DNA of 64,000 nt from Chitinophaga parva (lineage in GTDB: Bacteria > Bacteroidota > Bacteroidia > Chitinophagales > Chitinophagaceae). Below, one piece after another: positions 18,068-27,003 of this stretch. The DNA is taken from positions 310,001-374,000 of the forward strand of contig NZ_QCYK01000001.1 in assembly GCF_003071345.1 (NCBI RefSeq). Reading direction: 5' to 3'. The stretch's first letter is position 1; each line of letters starts with the position of its first letter. Position numbers and translations under genes: made by a program. The notes beneath the pieces are model-generated. The model saw only the letters and a list, made by a program, of their open reading frames with translations, was not told where the DNA came from and ran no database searches.

Positions 18068-18123
18068 TGAGCCGATTAATTCCCTTAATCGGCTCAAATT
18101 TTGCCTATATTTGAGCCGATTAA
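18068..18123 (+). promoter_or_regulatory. palindromic operator and promoter of the Fic gene
   Basis: A second copy of TGAGCCGATTAA-N5-TTAATCGGCTCA spans 18068-18096. A third, single half-site TGAGCCGATTAA is at 18112-18123 and overlaps the -7 element TATATTTG (18106-18113), leaving 16 nt to the ATG at 18140. Occupancy of these sites would block RNA polymerase, so negative autoregulation by the winged-helix tail of the Fic protein is a reasonable inference. Confidence 0.7.
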
Positions 18124-18139
18124 TATAAGTAACCGGCGC

Positions 18140-19246
18140 ATGACTTACAATTGGCAGCAGGCAGACTGGCCTGATTTTCAATACAATGTGGCCAAAATAA
18201 CCACCGCATTGCAAGCCTTTTCCTCGGAAATTGCCGAGGCAAACGGCATGCTGAAAAGCATGCCCCAGTCTACCCGGTTGCAATCTATCATTAACACTAT
18301 GGTGGCAGAGGCCATCAAAACCTCCGCCATTGAGGGGGAACTGCTCAATCCCCGGGACGTAGTATCCTCCGTACGCAACAGGCTGGGCCTGCACGATAAC
18401 CCGCCTATCAAAGACAAACGGGCCAAAGGCATAGGAGAACTGATGGTGGAAGTACGCAACAGCTATGCAGATCCACTATCGCAGCAGCAGCTCTTCACCT
18501 GGCATACCCTACTGCTCTCACAAAGCAACCACATAAAAACGGGGCAATGGCGCAAAGGCACGGAGCCCATGCAGGTAATCTCCGGTGCTGCCGGCCGGGA
18601 AACGATACATTATGAAGCACCGCCCGCAGATAAAGTACCGGCAGAAATGAAACGCTACATCCAGTGGTTCAACGATACCGCGCCCGGTGGCAGGCAGGAG
18701 ATCTCCGCGGCGCCGTTGCGGGCCGCCATTGCGCATCTGTACTTTGAATCCATCCACCCGTTTGAAGATGGCAATGGCCGTATAGGCAGGGCCCTGGCGG
18801 AGAAAGCACTGTCACAAACCGCCGGAAGGCCGCTGGTGCTCAGCCTTTCCCGCACCATTGAAGCGGCGCGCAAAGACTATTACCAGGCCCTGGAAAAAGC
18901 ACAGCGCAGCAACGAGGTCACGCACTGGGTGGTGTATTTTGTAAACGTAGTGCTCAACGCACAGCAACAGGCCAAGCAGCTCATTGAACATACCCTGCAA
19001 CGCAGCAAGTTCTACGACCGCTTTAAAGACCAGCTGAATGAACGCCAGCTGAAAGCCGTCAATAAAATGCTGGATGCCGGCCCGGAAGGCTTTGAGGGCG
19101 GCATAACGGCAAAGAAATATATCTCCATCACCAAAGCCTCCAAAGCCACTGCCACCCGCGATCTGCAGGACCTGGCAGCCATAGGCGCCCTTGTGCTGGC
19201 CGGCGCCGGCCGCAGCACCCATTATACCCTCTGCCTCGACAACTAA
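18140..19246 (+). CDS. Fic family protein with N-terminal DUF4172-like and C-terminal winged-helix domains
   Basis: A 368-residue Fic protein. Residues 1-80 (start MTYNWQQADWPDF) form the DUF4172-like part and contain the inhibitory-helix motif TSAIEG at 61-66, which makes this a class II Fic. The core has HPFEDGNGRIGR with catalytic His206, and a flap around GQWRKGTEPMQV. Residues 300-368 resemble a winged helix (ITKASKATATRDLQDLAAIG). Fic enzymes usually AMPylate a protein hydroxyl. Most likely it is a self-inhibited AMP-transferase whose tail binds the palindromes just upstream. No antitoxin-like small gene is beside it. Confidence 0.9.
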   Translation: MTYNWQQADWPDFQYNVAKITTALQAFSSEIAEANGMLKSMPQSTRLQSIINTMVAEAIKTSAIEGELLNPRDVVSSVRNRLGLHDNPPIKDKRAKGIGELMVEVRNSYADPLSQQQLFTWHTLLLSQSNHIKTGQWRKGTEPMQVISGAAGRETIHYEAPPADKVPAEMKRYIQWFNDTAPGGRQEISAAPLRAAIAHLYFESIHPFEDGNGRIGRALAEKALSQTAGRPLVLSLSRTIEAARKDYYQALEKAQRSNEVTHWVVYFVNVVLNAQQQAKQLIEHTLQRSKFYDRFKDQLNERQLKAVNKMLDAGPEGFEGGITAKKYISITKASKATATRDLQDLAAIGALVLAGAGRSTHYTLCLDN

Positions 19247-19250
19247 GCAT

Positions 19251-19281
19251 AAAAAAGGCAACCGTGATGGTTGCCTTTCCT
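19251..19281. terminator. bidirectional terminator between fic and GT39
   Basis: Arms AAAGGCAACC and GGTTGCCTTT with a 5-nt loop, flanked by an A-run and a T-rich tract, sit between two convergent stop codons. Confidence 0.88.
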
Positions 19282-20961
19282 TTATTCTACTTTCAACGTA
19301 ATACTCTGGCTGTTGTGCGTGGGTGGCAATACGCCGGCAAACACGCAGAACTTTAATTTATACTCGCCCGGCACATCGGGCATTTTCACTTCCATATCCA
19401 CGCTGTCTTTTTGCAGCGCTGCGGGCAGCGTGAGTGCAGATCTCACCGTGGGCAGTTCATCTTCCACATGCACTATGCTATAACCCACCACTGGTACCTG
19501 TGTACTGTCGAACAATACCGGCGAGGTGTAATTATTTTTTACCCCCAGGCGGAAATGCACTACTGTACCGGGTTTTGCAAAGCGTGTATGCGTGTCCGTT
19601 TCAAACTGTATGAGCTGGTAGCTATAGTACCGGGGCACTGCACAGGTGTACAGGCGGATGTAAGGACGCACCAGGCTATCCGTTGCCGGCAGGCCCTCTC
19701 CCTCATGAAATACAATAAGGACGGGCTTTCCCCAGAGTTGAGGTTCCGTTTCCCAGAAATTATACTGGTTGCGACGGCTGTTGCGCGCATTCACACAATA
19801 AGCCTCCTGGCCGGTATAAAACATGTACTTGGATGGCAGCTGGTAACTGTTCATGAACACCACCGGGCGCCCCGCAGCCTGCGTGGCCAGGCGGCTGGTC
19901 CAGTCCTTATTGTTATGGATCTCCGGGCGGATACGCACACCGGGCACAAAATCATACACCAGGTATACACGGGCTGCCAGCACGATGAGCAAGGTGATGG
20001 GCACCAGGATATAAAGCGGCTTGCGCGATACCCGCTTGCGCAATATATACTGGTGGGCCAAGTACACCGCCGGGGTAAACAACATCACCGTCCAGTTGCC
20101 CTCCACGCGGCCTTTTGCAGTACTTGCCAGGAAGAATACCAATACGCCTACGAGGCAGAATTTCAACCCTCTTTCAAAGGCGGTCTTAAGCGGGCACGCA
20201 AATCCATAATACAGGATCAACCACCCGGCCACCGGGCCAAAGAGCAGGAGCTGGCCTACCAGGTAGTCCGTAGTAAAGTTGAGCTGGTACCGGGCCGCAT
20301 TGCGCTCCACCAGGTGGTATTGCAGAGAAGGGAAATGGTGTGCATACTGCCAGTACAAATGCGGCAGGAACAACACCGTGGTAATGGCCACCGCCAGGTA
20401 AAAGCGGAACACGCGCAGCAGGTTCAGGTTAGACAGCACTATGAAAAACACCAGCAGGATGCCGTGGTACTTGCTGTAAAACATCAACGCCATGCTAAGG
20501 CCCAGCAGGAAGGTATTTTTCCAGCTTTGCTGCTGCACGAAATCGCGGTATACGATAAAAAAGTAAGTGGCAAAGAAGATCAGCGGCAGGTCGGGCACGG
20601 CAATCATGCCGCCCAGCTGCATGGCTCCCATGGCGCCCAGCAGCCAGTAGTACAGGCGGTTGTCTTTCTGGGGCAGCATGCGCTGCACCATCCACAGCGT
20701 AGCCACATTGAGCAGTACAATAAAAAAACGTACCCCCAGTTCATTGTGAAAAATGCTATAGCCCATTTTTATGAGCAGGGCAATCATGGGCGGATGATCA
20801 AAATACCCCCAGTCCAGGTGGCGTGCGTACACCCAGTAATAGGCTTCGTCGTCCATCAGTTCCGTGCAGCCGGCCTGCCATAAGGTAAGGAGCAGCCATG
20901 CCAGCAGAAACAGGTGCTTGTATTGATCTTTCTTGAAATATCGACGGAGTGCCTTGATCAT
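19282..20961 (-). CDS. family 39 glycosyltransferase (ArnT/PMT-like)
   Basis: A 559-residue polytopic membrane glycosyltransferase of GT-C fold. The first periplasmic loop contains MDDEAYYWVYARHLDWGYFD followed by HPP, the acidic metal/donor site of ArnT and PMT proteins. About ten further hydrophobic segments run to residue 360, followed by a soluble periplasmic domain of about 190 residues ending in a beta-rich stretch. Such enzymes move a sugar from a polyprenyl phosphate to lipid A, protein or another acceptor on the outer face of the inner membrane. Donor and acceptor are unknown. The gene ends 4 nt from the shared terminator. Confidence 0.9.
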   Translation of the reverse strand: MIKALRRYFKKDQYKHLFLLAWLLLTLWQAGCTELMDDEAYYWVYARHLDWGYFDHPPMIALLIKMGYSIFHNELGVRFFIVLLNVATLWMVQRMLPQKDNRLYYWLLGAMGAMQLGGMIAVPDLPLIFFATYFFIVYRDFVQQQSWKNTFLLGLSMALMFYSKYHGILLVFFIVLSNLNLLRVFRFYLAVAITTVLFLPHLYWQYAHHFPSLQYHLVERNAARYQLNFTTDYLVGQLLLFGPVAGWLILYYGFACPLKTAFERGLKFCLVGVLVFFLASTAKGRVEGNWTVMLFTPAVYLAHQYILRKRVSRKPLYILVPITLLIVLAARVYLVYDFVPGVRIRPEIHNNKDWTSRLATQAAGRPVVFMNSYQLPSKYMFYTGQEAYCVNARNSRRNQYNFWETEPQLWGKPVLIVFHEGEGLPATDSLVRPYIRLYTCAVPRYYSYQLIQFETDTHTRFAKPGTVVHFRLGVKNNYTSPVLFDSTQVPVVGYSIVHVEDELPTVRSALTLPAALQKDSVDMEVKMPDVPGEYKLKFCVFAGVLPPTHNSQSITLKVE

Positions 20962-20977
20962 AGTTGCAAAGATAACT

Positions 20978-22075
20978 TTATACGATCACATCCTTCAGTT
21001 GCAGCTGTTCGTCCAGCACTACAAAATGTGCATCGTAGCCGGGGGCAATGCGGCCCATGCGGTGCAGGCCCGCCACCCGGGCAGGGTACAGCGATGCCAT
21101 GCGCAGGCTTTCCGCCAGCGTGAGGCCTACTTGCTCCACGCAGTTCTTCACGCCCTGCAGCTGGGTGAGGCAGGAACCCGCCAGTACACCATTGGCATTC
21201 ACATACCGGTCTTTTTGCAACCGGTAAATATAGTCCCCGCTGGGATTTTCCGTTACCGCATCCGTGATCAGGAACAGGCGTTCGCCCATGATCTGCTTGC
21301 TGATGCGGATGGCATTGAAATCTACGTGCACACCGTCGCATACCACGCTTACCGCTACACGCGGATTGTCATAAATGGCGCCCACCATGCCCGGCTCCCG
21401 GCTCTGGAACTGCGACATGGCATTAAAAAGATGGGTGCCTGCGGCAATGCCCTGCTCAAAACCAAGGGTGGCTTCGGTATAGGTTGCATTGCTGTGCCCG
21501 GCGGAGATCACGATGCCGGCTGTCTGCAAACGGGCTACCAGCAAGGGATTGCAGCGCTCAGGAGCCAGCGTCATATACTTTACAGTGCCGTTGCTCTTCT
21601 CCAGTATCCAGTCTATATCTGCGGCGGTGGGTTGTTTAATGTATTGTTCCAGGTGGGCCCCTTTCTTCACGGGGTTCATGAAAGGGCCTTCCAAATGCAG
21701 GCCCAGGCAGCCTTTGCCGCCCTTAGCCCAATAATCCGCTACTGCCTGCATACCTTTTTCCATTACGTCAAAAGACACGGTGGGCAGGGTGATCATGAAG
21801 TGGGATGCGCCCCCGTTCATACAGTAATCATACGTGGCCTGTATACTTTCGGCATCGGGCTGCTGCAGCAGCAGGCGGCCATTGCCCCCGTAGATCTGCA
21901 GGTCTATGAAAGACGGCGCCAGCAGGCCACCCTGCAGGTCTATGCGTTGTGCATCTGCCGGGATCTGCTCCACGGGCAGCACGGCTATTACCTGCTGGTC
22001 CTTTACCAGCACGGCATGGTGGTACACAAAAACGTCTCCCGTGAAAATGCGGGCATTGAAATAGGCGGTGAGCAT
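20978..22075 (-). CDS. nagA: N-acetylglucosamine-6-phosphate deacetylase
   Basis: A 365-residue amidohydrolase that removes acetate from GlcNAc-6-phosphate, the entry of amino sugars into glycolysis and wall recycling. Metal and catalytic residues are visible: the Glu of HLEGPFMNP, the His of SAGHSNATYTEA, the His of THLFNAMS, and the Asp of LITDAVTEN. The HLEG to LITD spacing matches the family. NagB is not adjacent. The VOC gene start lies upstream with a 12-nt gap (VOC stop 22088 to nagA start 22075), so the two are probably co-transcribed. Confidence 0.93.
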   Translation of the reverse strand: MLTAYFNARIFTGDVFVYHHAVLVKDQQVIAVLPVEQIPADAQRIDLQGGLLAPSFIDLQIYGGNGRLLLQQPDAESIQATYDYCMNGGASHFMITLPTVSFDVMEKGMQAVADYWAKGGKGCLGLHLEGPFMNPVKKGAHLEQYIKQPTAADIDWILEKSNGTVKYMTLAPERCNPLLVARLQTAGIVISAGHSNATYTEATLGFEQGIAAGTHLFNAMSQFQSREPGMVGAIYDNPRVAVSVVCDGVHVDFNAIRISKQIMGERLFLITDAVTENPSGDYIYRLQKDRYVNANGVLAGSCLTQLQGVKNCVEQVGLTLAESLRMASLYPARVAGLHRMGRIAPGYDAHFVVLDEQLQLKDVIV

Positions 22076-22087
22076 GGTGGAATATGT

Positions 22088-22501
22088 TTAAGCTTTTTCG
22101 TCGGCCACAGGACGGGTAATTTCATAAAGTTCCAGGGGCAGGCCGTCCGGGTCCTGGAAAAAAGTGAAGCGTTGCTGCGTGTAAGGGTCTACCCGCACGG
22201 GTTCCAGGATCACACCTTTTGCCTCCAGGTCTTTCACGGCGCGGTCTATATTCGTAACGGCAAATGCCAGGTGGCGCAGCCCCTGCGCCTCCGGCCGGGA
22301 GGGGCGCGGCGGCGGATCAGGAAAAGAGAACAGTTCTATCACATAATGCCCGTTCAGCGCCAGGTCCAGCTTGTACGACTGCCGTTCTTCGCGGTATACC
22401 TCCCGGATGACGGACAGTCCCAGCACTTCGGTGTAAAACGCCTTGCTGCGGGCATAATCGCTGGCAATGATGGCAATATGATGAATGGAATGGAGGTACA
22501 T
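22088..22501 (-). CDS. VOC family protein (glyoxalase-like, GloA2/YaeR type)
   Basis: A 137-residue vicinal-oxygen-chelate protein with two beta-alpha-beta-beta-beta repeats. HIAIIASDYARSKAFYTEVL opens repeat 1 and LRHLAFAVTNIDRAVKDLEA opens repeat 2; metal ligands are the His of each and the Glu of PLELYEITRP. The ATG at 22499-22501 is chosen because the frame upstream runs through the terminator of the next gene. YaeR/GloA2 proteins are related to lactoylglutathione lyase but the substrate is not settled. It is first in a likely two-gene unit with nagA. Confidence 0.9.
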   Translation of the reverse strand: MYLHSIHHIAIIASDYARSKAFYTEVLGLSVIREVYREERQSYKLDLALNGHYVIELFSFPDPPPRPSRPEAQGLRHLAFAVTNIDRAVKDLEAKGVILEPVRVDPYTQQRFTFFQDPDGLPLELYEITRPVADEKA

Positions 22502-22525
22502 AAGCGATGTGGTTTGTGCTAAAAC

Positions 22526-22560
22526 AAAAACGTTCCTTACAGCCTGCAAGGAACGTTTTT
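22526..22560 (-). terminator. terminator of the omega-amidase gene
   Basis: Arms AAAAACGTTCCTT and AAGGAACGTTTTT with a 9-nt loop begin 14 nt past the stop on the minus strand and are followed by TTTTGT. Confidence 0.85.
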
Positions 22561-22574
22561 TATTCGTCAATTCG

Positions 22575-23363
22575 TTAAAGTACCTGGAACTTGTCCGCGT
22601 CTTTCAGGAAGGGAATATTTTTCCGGACCGCTTCCAGCCTTTCACGGGTAAGGGTGTAGGTGAATACATCCTCGTCATGCGCCTTTTCATACAGGATCTC
22701 GCCCATCGGGTCTATGATGCGGCTATCACCGCTGTGGTAGATATTATTACCGTCATTGCCCACGCGGTTTACCCCTATCACGTAGCACTGGTTTTCAATG
22801 GCGCGGGCCTGCAGCAGGGTTTTCCAGGCTACATTGCGGCGCTCCGGCCAGTTAGCCACATTGATCAGCACATCATACGCGGGGGCGCCGTCCTGCATCA
22901 CGTTGCGGGCCCAAACGGGAAAACGCAGGTCGTAGCACACGGCCAGGTTGATCTTCCAGCCCTTCACCTGGGCGATCAACCGTTTATCGCCGGCGTGGTA
23001 GTGGTTGTCTTCCCCGGCGTAGCCAAAGAGGTGGCGCTTGTCGTAGATGCCATACACCCCGTTGGGCTGCATCCAGATCAGGCGGTTCATATAGTTATCA
23101 CCGTCTTTGATAATGAGGCTACCGGTAATGATCACATTCTTTTCCTTTGCCCTCTGCTCCATCCATTTCACGGCACTGCCGTCCATGGTCTGGGCCAGGT
23201 GCTCGGGGCGCATGCTAAATCCGGTGCTGAACATTTCGGGCAGGATCACTACTTCGGTACGACCCTGGATAGCGTTGATCTTTTCATCGAACAGGCGCAG
23301 GTTTGCGTCAATGTTCTCCCAAATTAAATTTGCCTGTAGCAGTGTAACGCTTAGATCGGCCAT
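22575..23363 (-). CDS. carbon-nitrogen hydrolase, omega-amidase type
   Basis: A 262-residue nitrilase-superfamily enzyme close to YafV/Nit2 omega-amidases, which hydrolyse 2-oxoglutaramate or 2-oxosuccinamate. The Glu-Lys-Cys triad is seen as ILPEMFSTGFS (Glu near 43), IYDKRHLFGYAGE (Lys near 113) and LAVCYDLRFPVWARN (Cys near 148). Length equals the family norm. It would repair side products of glutamine and asparagine transaminases in the cytosol. Genes on either side are unrelated. Confidence 0.9.
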   Translation of the reverse strand: MADLSVTLLQANLIWENIDANLRLFDEKINAIQGRTEVVILPEMFSTGFSMRPEHLAQTMDGSAVKWMEQRAKEKNVIITGSLIIKDGDNYMNRLIWMQPNGVYGIYDKRHLFGYAGEDNHYHAGDKRLIAQVKGWKINLAVCYDLRFPVWARNVMQDGAPAYDVLINVANWPERRNVAWKTLLQARAIENQCYVIGVNRVGNDGNNIYHSGDSRIIDPMGEILYEKAHDEDVFTYTLTRERLEAVRKNIPFLKDADKFQVL

Positions 23364-23436
23364 GTTGCTGGTAAATAATATTTGTCAAATTTACGGATTG
23401 CCGCCTTAGATTTTTTGCAATATTTCCCTGTAAATT

Positions 23437-23898
23437 TTAGTCATCTTCCCGTCCTCCAAGCTTTTCCAGCACCGGGGTGATCAGGGCTGGCTCGTAGCCT
23501 TTCTGGGCCAGGTAAGCCCAGGTTTTCTGTCTGCGTTTGGGCAAGCTGTCTTTCCCCAGGCTATCCCATTTTTTACGGGCCAGCTTTTCCAGGGTGGCCT
23601 GGTAGTCCGCTTCATCGATCTCCGCCAGGCCTCTTTTAATGCAATAGGCAGACACTTGTTTTTGCTGCAGCTCCGCTGTTATTTTCCGTCGTCCCCATTG
23701 CTGCATGCGGAACTTACCACCGGCAAATGCCCCGGCGTAGCGCTCTTCATTGAGAAAGTTCTCGCTGATCAGTTCCGCCATGGCCTGCTCTACCTCCTCC
23801 CCACGCATGCCCAGCTCCAGTGCTTTTTCCCGCACTTCACTATGGCAGCGCTCCTGGTAGGCGCAGAAGCTTCTTAGTTGGAGTATGGCTGAGCGCAT
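23437..23898 (-). CDS. recX: regulatory protein RecX
   Basis: A 153-residue RecX protein, which binds RecA filaments and limits recombination and the SOS response. Three-helix repeats characteristic of RecX are visible, including AMAELISENFLNEERYAGAF and GRRKITAELQQKQVSAYCI. The gene starts 4 nt after the uvrD stop codon, so the helicase and RecX are most likely made from one message. RecA itself is not in the window. Confidence 0.9.
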   Translation of the reverse strand: MRSAILQLRSFCAYQERCHSEVREKALELGMRGEEVEQAMAELISENFLNEERYAGAFAGGKFRMQQWGRRKITAELQQKQVSAYCIKRGLAEIDEADYQATLEKLARKKWDSLGKDSLPKRRQKTWAYLAQKGYEPALITPVLEKLGGREDD

Positions 23899-23902
23899 GT
23901 TA

Positions 23903-26233
23903 TTATTTCTTCACGATCATCAGCTTTGCATAATTCAGCATGATCTTCTTTTCACCGCCGGCCTTGGGGAATACCACGGTGGCGATGCGGTTATGCATAG
24001 CGCCTTCCATGGCCGTGATGGTACCAAAGCCAAACTTCTGGTGCTCCACTTCCATGCCGGGCTCCATGGTGGCCGGGTCATCGGGGGTGAAGTTCGGGGA
24101 AGGCACATGGTTAGTGGCCACTACTGCTGGCTTGGGCGCCGGGCGCTGGCTGGTAGTGGATTGTGGCGTGGTGGCCGGCGTTTTCTTCCGGTCAAACATG
24201 TTATTGCTGTTGCCCCATCCACTGTTGCCACTGCCGCCAAAAGCGTTGCGCACGCCACCACCGGCGTAGCTGCGGTCCAGGTATTTTTCCGGCATCTCGT
24301 CCAGGAAGCGGCTGGGCTCATTCTGCACCAGGTTCCCAAAACGGTAGCGGCTATTGGCATAAGTAATGAACAGGCGCGATTTGGCGCGGGTTACGGCCAC
24401 ATAGAACAGGCGGCGTTCTTCCTCCAGTTCTTCGCGGGTATTTATAGACATGGAACTGGGAAAAAGACTTTCTTCCAGGCCCACGTTGAACACCACGGGA
24501 AACTCCAGGCCTTTGGCGGCGTGGATGGTCATCAGCTTCACCTGGTCGCTGTTTTCATCGTTACCGTTATCTGCATCGGTGAGCAGGGAGATCTGCTGCA
24601 GGTAAGTACCCAGGCTTTTTTCCAGCAGTTCACCGTCTTCCGTAGGCGTTTCGGTAAATTCCTTGATGGAGTTCAGTAACTCCTGGATATTCTCATAACG
24701 GGCCAGGCCTTCCGTGGTCTTGTCATTAAACAGTTCTTTCACAATGCCGGTGGATTTACCTACGGCAATAGCTACATCATACGCGTTATGGTTTTGCTGC
24801 GCCATGGCCTGGAAACTCTGGATCATGGTCACAAAGCCATCTATGGCCTCCAGGGTGCCACCCTTGAAACCAAACTCGCGGGCGCGCACCAGCACGTCCC
24901 AGAAGGTCATATTATGCTCGTTGGCAAACACCATTGTTTTTTCAATGGTGGTCTTACCAATGCCACGTACGGGATAGTTGATAATACGTTTGATATTCTC
25001 TTCGTCGCGGGTATTGCTGATCACGCGGAGGTAAGACAGGAAATCCTTGATCTCTTTACGCTGGTAGAAGGAAATACCGCCAAAAATGCGGTACGGGATA
25101 TTCATGCGGCGCAGGCTTTCTTCAAAGGAGCGGCTCTGCGCGTTGGTGCGGTACAGGATGCAGAAATCCCGGTTAGCATAGTGGTTGCGCAGCTTTTGCT
25201 CGGCAATGGTATCGGCTACAAATTTGCCTTCTTCATTGTCTGTCATGGTGCGCACCAGTTTGATCTTCTCTCCTTCTGTATTGTCTGTCCACAGGTTTTT
25301 GGGGATCTGGCCCTTGTTGTTGCCGATCACTTCATTGGCCACGTTGAGGATGGACTTGGTACTGCGGTAGTTCTGTTCCAGTTTTACCACCTTGGTGTCT
25401 TCATAATCCTTTTCAAACTGGAGGATATTCTGGATGGTGGCGCCGCGGAAAGAATAGATGCTCTGCGCATCGTCACCCACCACGCAGATGTTTTCGTGGG
25501 CGGCCCCCAGCAGTTTAATGATCTCGTACTGCGCAGGGTTGGTATCCTGGTACTCATCGATCATAATGTATTTAAACTTATGCTGGTATTTGTGCAGTAC
25601 GTCGGGAAAATGTTTGAGCAGCAGGTACATTTTGTACAGCAGGTCATCAAAGTCCATGGCGCCGTTCTTGAAGCAGCGCTTGGCATAGGCGTCGTAGATC
25701 TGGCCTATCATGGGGCGGTTAGCCCGCATGTCTTCCTGCTGCACGGCATGATCGTGCTGGTATTCCTCGGGGCTCATCAGGCTGTTCTTGGCAGCGGAAA
25801 TGCGGCCGTATACCAGGTTGGGCTTATAGTGCTTGTCGTCCAGGTTCAGGTCGTTGAGGATGGTCTTGATCACGCTTTTGGCGTCATCACTGTCGTAGAT
25901 GGTGAAGTCGCTGGGGTAGCCGAGTTTGGTGGCTTCTGCGCGGAGCAGGCGGGCAAATACGGAGTGGAAGGTGCCGATGTAGAGGTTACGTGCCTCGGAG
26001 CTGCCCAGGATGCGTTCCACACGTTCCTTCATTTCCTTTGCCGCCTTGTTGGTAAAGGTGAGCGACAGGATATTAAAGGCGTCTACCCCATTGCGCAGCA
26101 GGTGCGCAATGCGGGTAGTCAACACTTTGGTCTTGCCGGAGCCGGCGCCCGCCACGATCATGAGGGGGCCGTTAATATGGGTCACCGCGGCACGCTGCGG
26201 CTCATTGAGTTCTGCTAAATAATTGTCCTTCAT
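23903..26233 (-). CDS. UvrD/PcrA-type DNA helicase
   Basis: A 776-residue SF1A 3'-5' helicase for repair and for clearing RecA or stalled polymerases. The ATG at 26231-26233 (MKDNYLAELNEPQRAAV) is chosen; codons upstream are poorly conserved. Motif I is VAGAGSGKTKVL, Ia LTFTNKAAKEMKERV, II DEYQDTNPAQYE, III GDDAQSIYSFRGA, IV LEQNYRST, V TIHAAKGLEFPVVF, VI VAVTRAKSRLF. The last 60 residues (from EPGMEVEHQKFGFGTI) are the PcrA tail that contacts RNA polymerase, joined by a Gly/Ser/Asn- and Thr-rich linker. It precedes recX by 4 nt. Confidence 0.95.
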   Translation of the reverse strand: MKDNYLAELNEPQRAAVTHINGPLMIVAGAGSGKTKVLTTRIAHLLRNGVDAFNILSLTFTNKAAKEMKERVERILGSSEARNLYIGTFHSVFARLLRAEATKLGYPSDFTIYDSDDAKSVIKTILNDLNLDDKHYKPNLVYGRISAAKNSLMSPEEYQHDHAVQQEDMRANRPMIGQIYDAYAKRCFKNGAMDFDDLLYKMYLLLKHFPDVLHKYQHKFKYIMIDEYQDTNPAQYEIIKLLGAAHENICVVGDDAQSIYSFRGATIQNILQFEKDYEDTKVVKLEQNYRSTKSILNVANEVIGNNKGQIPKNLWTDNTEGEKIKLVRTMTDNEEGKFVADTIAEQKLRNHYANRDFCILYRTNAQSRSFEESLRRMNIPYRIFGGISFYQRKEIKDFLSYLRVISNTRDEENIKRIINYPVRGIGKTTIEKTMVFANEHNMTFWDVLVRAREFGFKGGTLEAIDGFVTMIQSFQAMAQQNHNAYDVAIAVGKSTGIVKELFNDKTTEGLARYENIQELLNSIKEFTETPTEDGELLEKSLGTYLQQISLLTDADNGNDENSDQVKLMTIHAAKGLEFPVVFNVGLEESLFPSSMSINTREELEEERRLFYVAVTRAKSRLFITYANSRYRFGNLVQNEPSRFLDEMPEKYLDRSYAGGGVRNAFGGSGNSGWGNSNNMFDRKKTPATTPQSTTSQRPAPKPAVVATNHVPSPNFTPDDPATMEPGMEVEHQKFGFGTITAMEGAMHNRIATVVFPKAGGEKKIMLNYAKLMIVKK

Positions 26234-26425
26234 CCGTGATTTGGCCTGGATTGTTTGTATGAAAAATGGAAGGGAACAAAAATACGAAAAAACACCCGCA
26301 CCTTTTGCATGCATCCGCGAGTGTGCTGTTGTTGGGTTTCCTTCACGCATTTTGCTATACGCAACCAGGCTACCGCAGCGGCTAACGATTATTCCGGGTC
26401 AAAAAGCCGGTACATGGTTCACGGC

Positions 26426-26926
26426 TCAAAAATAACAACGGATCAGCATGATCATGCTTTCATGTTCTGCCACCAGGTCCTCCAGGAAATCGCCCGTGCC
26501 GTACATGCGGTATTCCTTGTCCAGCGAACGTTTCATGCGCTGAAGGTTCTGGATGATGATCTCATGGCTTTTGACCAGGTTATTTAACTGCTGCTGGTGA
26601 ACGGAGGGAAACTCTTCTTCACAAAGGCTGGTGGTCTTCAGGCACACGGTGAGCCGGCCTTCTGCCAGGTGCCCCAGGGCGCGCACCCGCTCTGCCAGTG
26701 ATTTCATCATGCGCGCTACCTGCTGGTATTGTTCCGCGTAAAAGCGGTGCAACTCAATGAAATTCACACCGGTCACGTTCCAATGGTATTGCAGCAGTTT
26801 TGCATGCAGCACAAATTCATCCGCCAGGATCTTGTTCAGACCAGCGGCCTCGGTCTGCATGTTTTTCTCCAGTGCAACCATGTCTGTGGGGGTCAGTTGT
26901 TTCTTCGTTGTAGTGTTCATATACAT
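26426..26926 (-). CDS. dps: Dps-like ferritin family protein
   Basis: A 166-residue Dps protein, usually a 12-subunit cage that binds DNA and oxidises iron. The family signature HAKLLQYHWNVTGVNFIELH gives His41, His48 and His60, and SLAERVRALG carries Glu79. The ferroxidase Asp that normally precedes xxAER is a Lys here (Lys75 in MMKSLAER), so the intersubunit iron site may be altered. The N terminus (MNTTTKKQLTP, second Met likely) is short and Lys-bearing, as in DNA-binding Dps. No clear Bacteroidota promoter is seen in the 100 nt upstream, where a repeat array lies; a perfect promoter motif is 775 nt upstream. Confidence 0.88.
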   Translation of the reverse strand: MYMNTTTKKQLTPTDMVALEKNMQTEAAGLNKILADEFVLHAKLLQYHWNVTGVNFIELHRFYAEQYQQVARMMKSLAERVRALGHLAEGRLTVCLKTTSLCEEEFPSVHQQQLNNLVKSHEIIIQNLQRMKRSLDKEYRMYGTGDFLEDLVAEHESMIMLIRCYF

Positions 26927-26941
26927 TGGGTTGTTTTAATG

Positions 26942-27003
26942 GATATAAGACTTAATATAAGGACGGTTCAAGATGCTCTAAAATGGCCTTGGGCCTTAGG
27001 ATA
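26942..27003. repeat. heptamer repeat arms upstream of dps
   Basis: Left arm ATAAGAC plus degenerate units at 26944-26964; right arm GGCCTTG, GGCCTTA, GGATAGT at 26985-27005. The units are related to those at 16118, 40975 and 61829. Confidence 0.45.

Noticed and set aside
19411..20883. A 490-codon open frame on the plus strand
   Set aside because: Lies exactly opposite the GT39 gene; its composition is rich in His, Gln and Arg as expected for an antisense shadow of a GC-rich gene and it has no known motif.
20933..22522. A 529-codon open frame opposite nagA and the VOC gene
   Set aside because: Crosses two well-supported genes on the other strand and their junction.
24788..26218. A 476-codon open frame opposite uvrD
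   Set aside because: Antisense shadow; the opposite strand has all seven helicase motifs.
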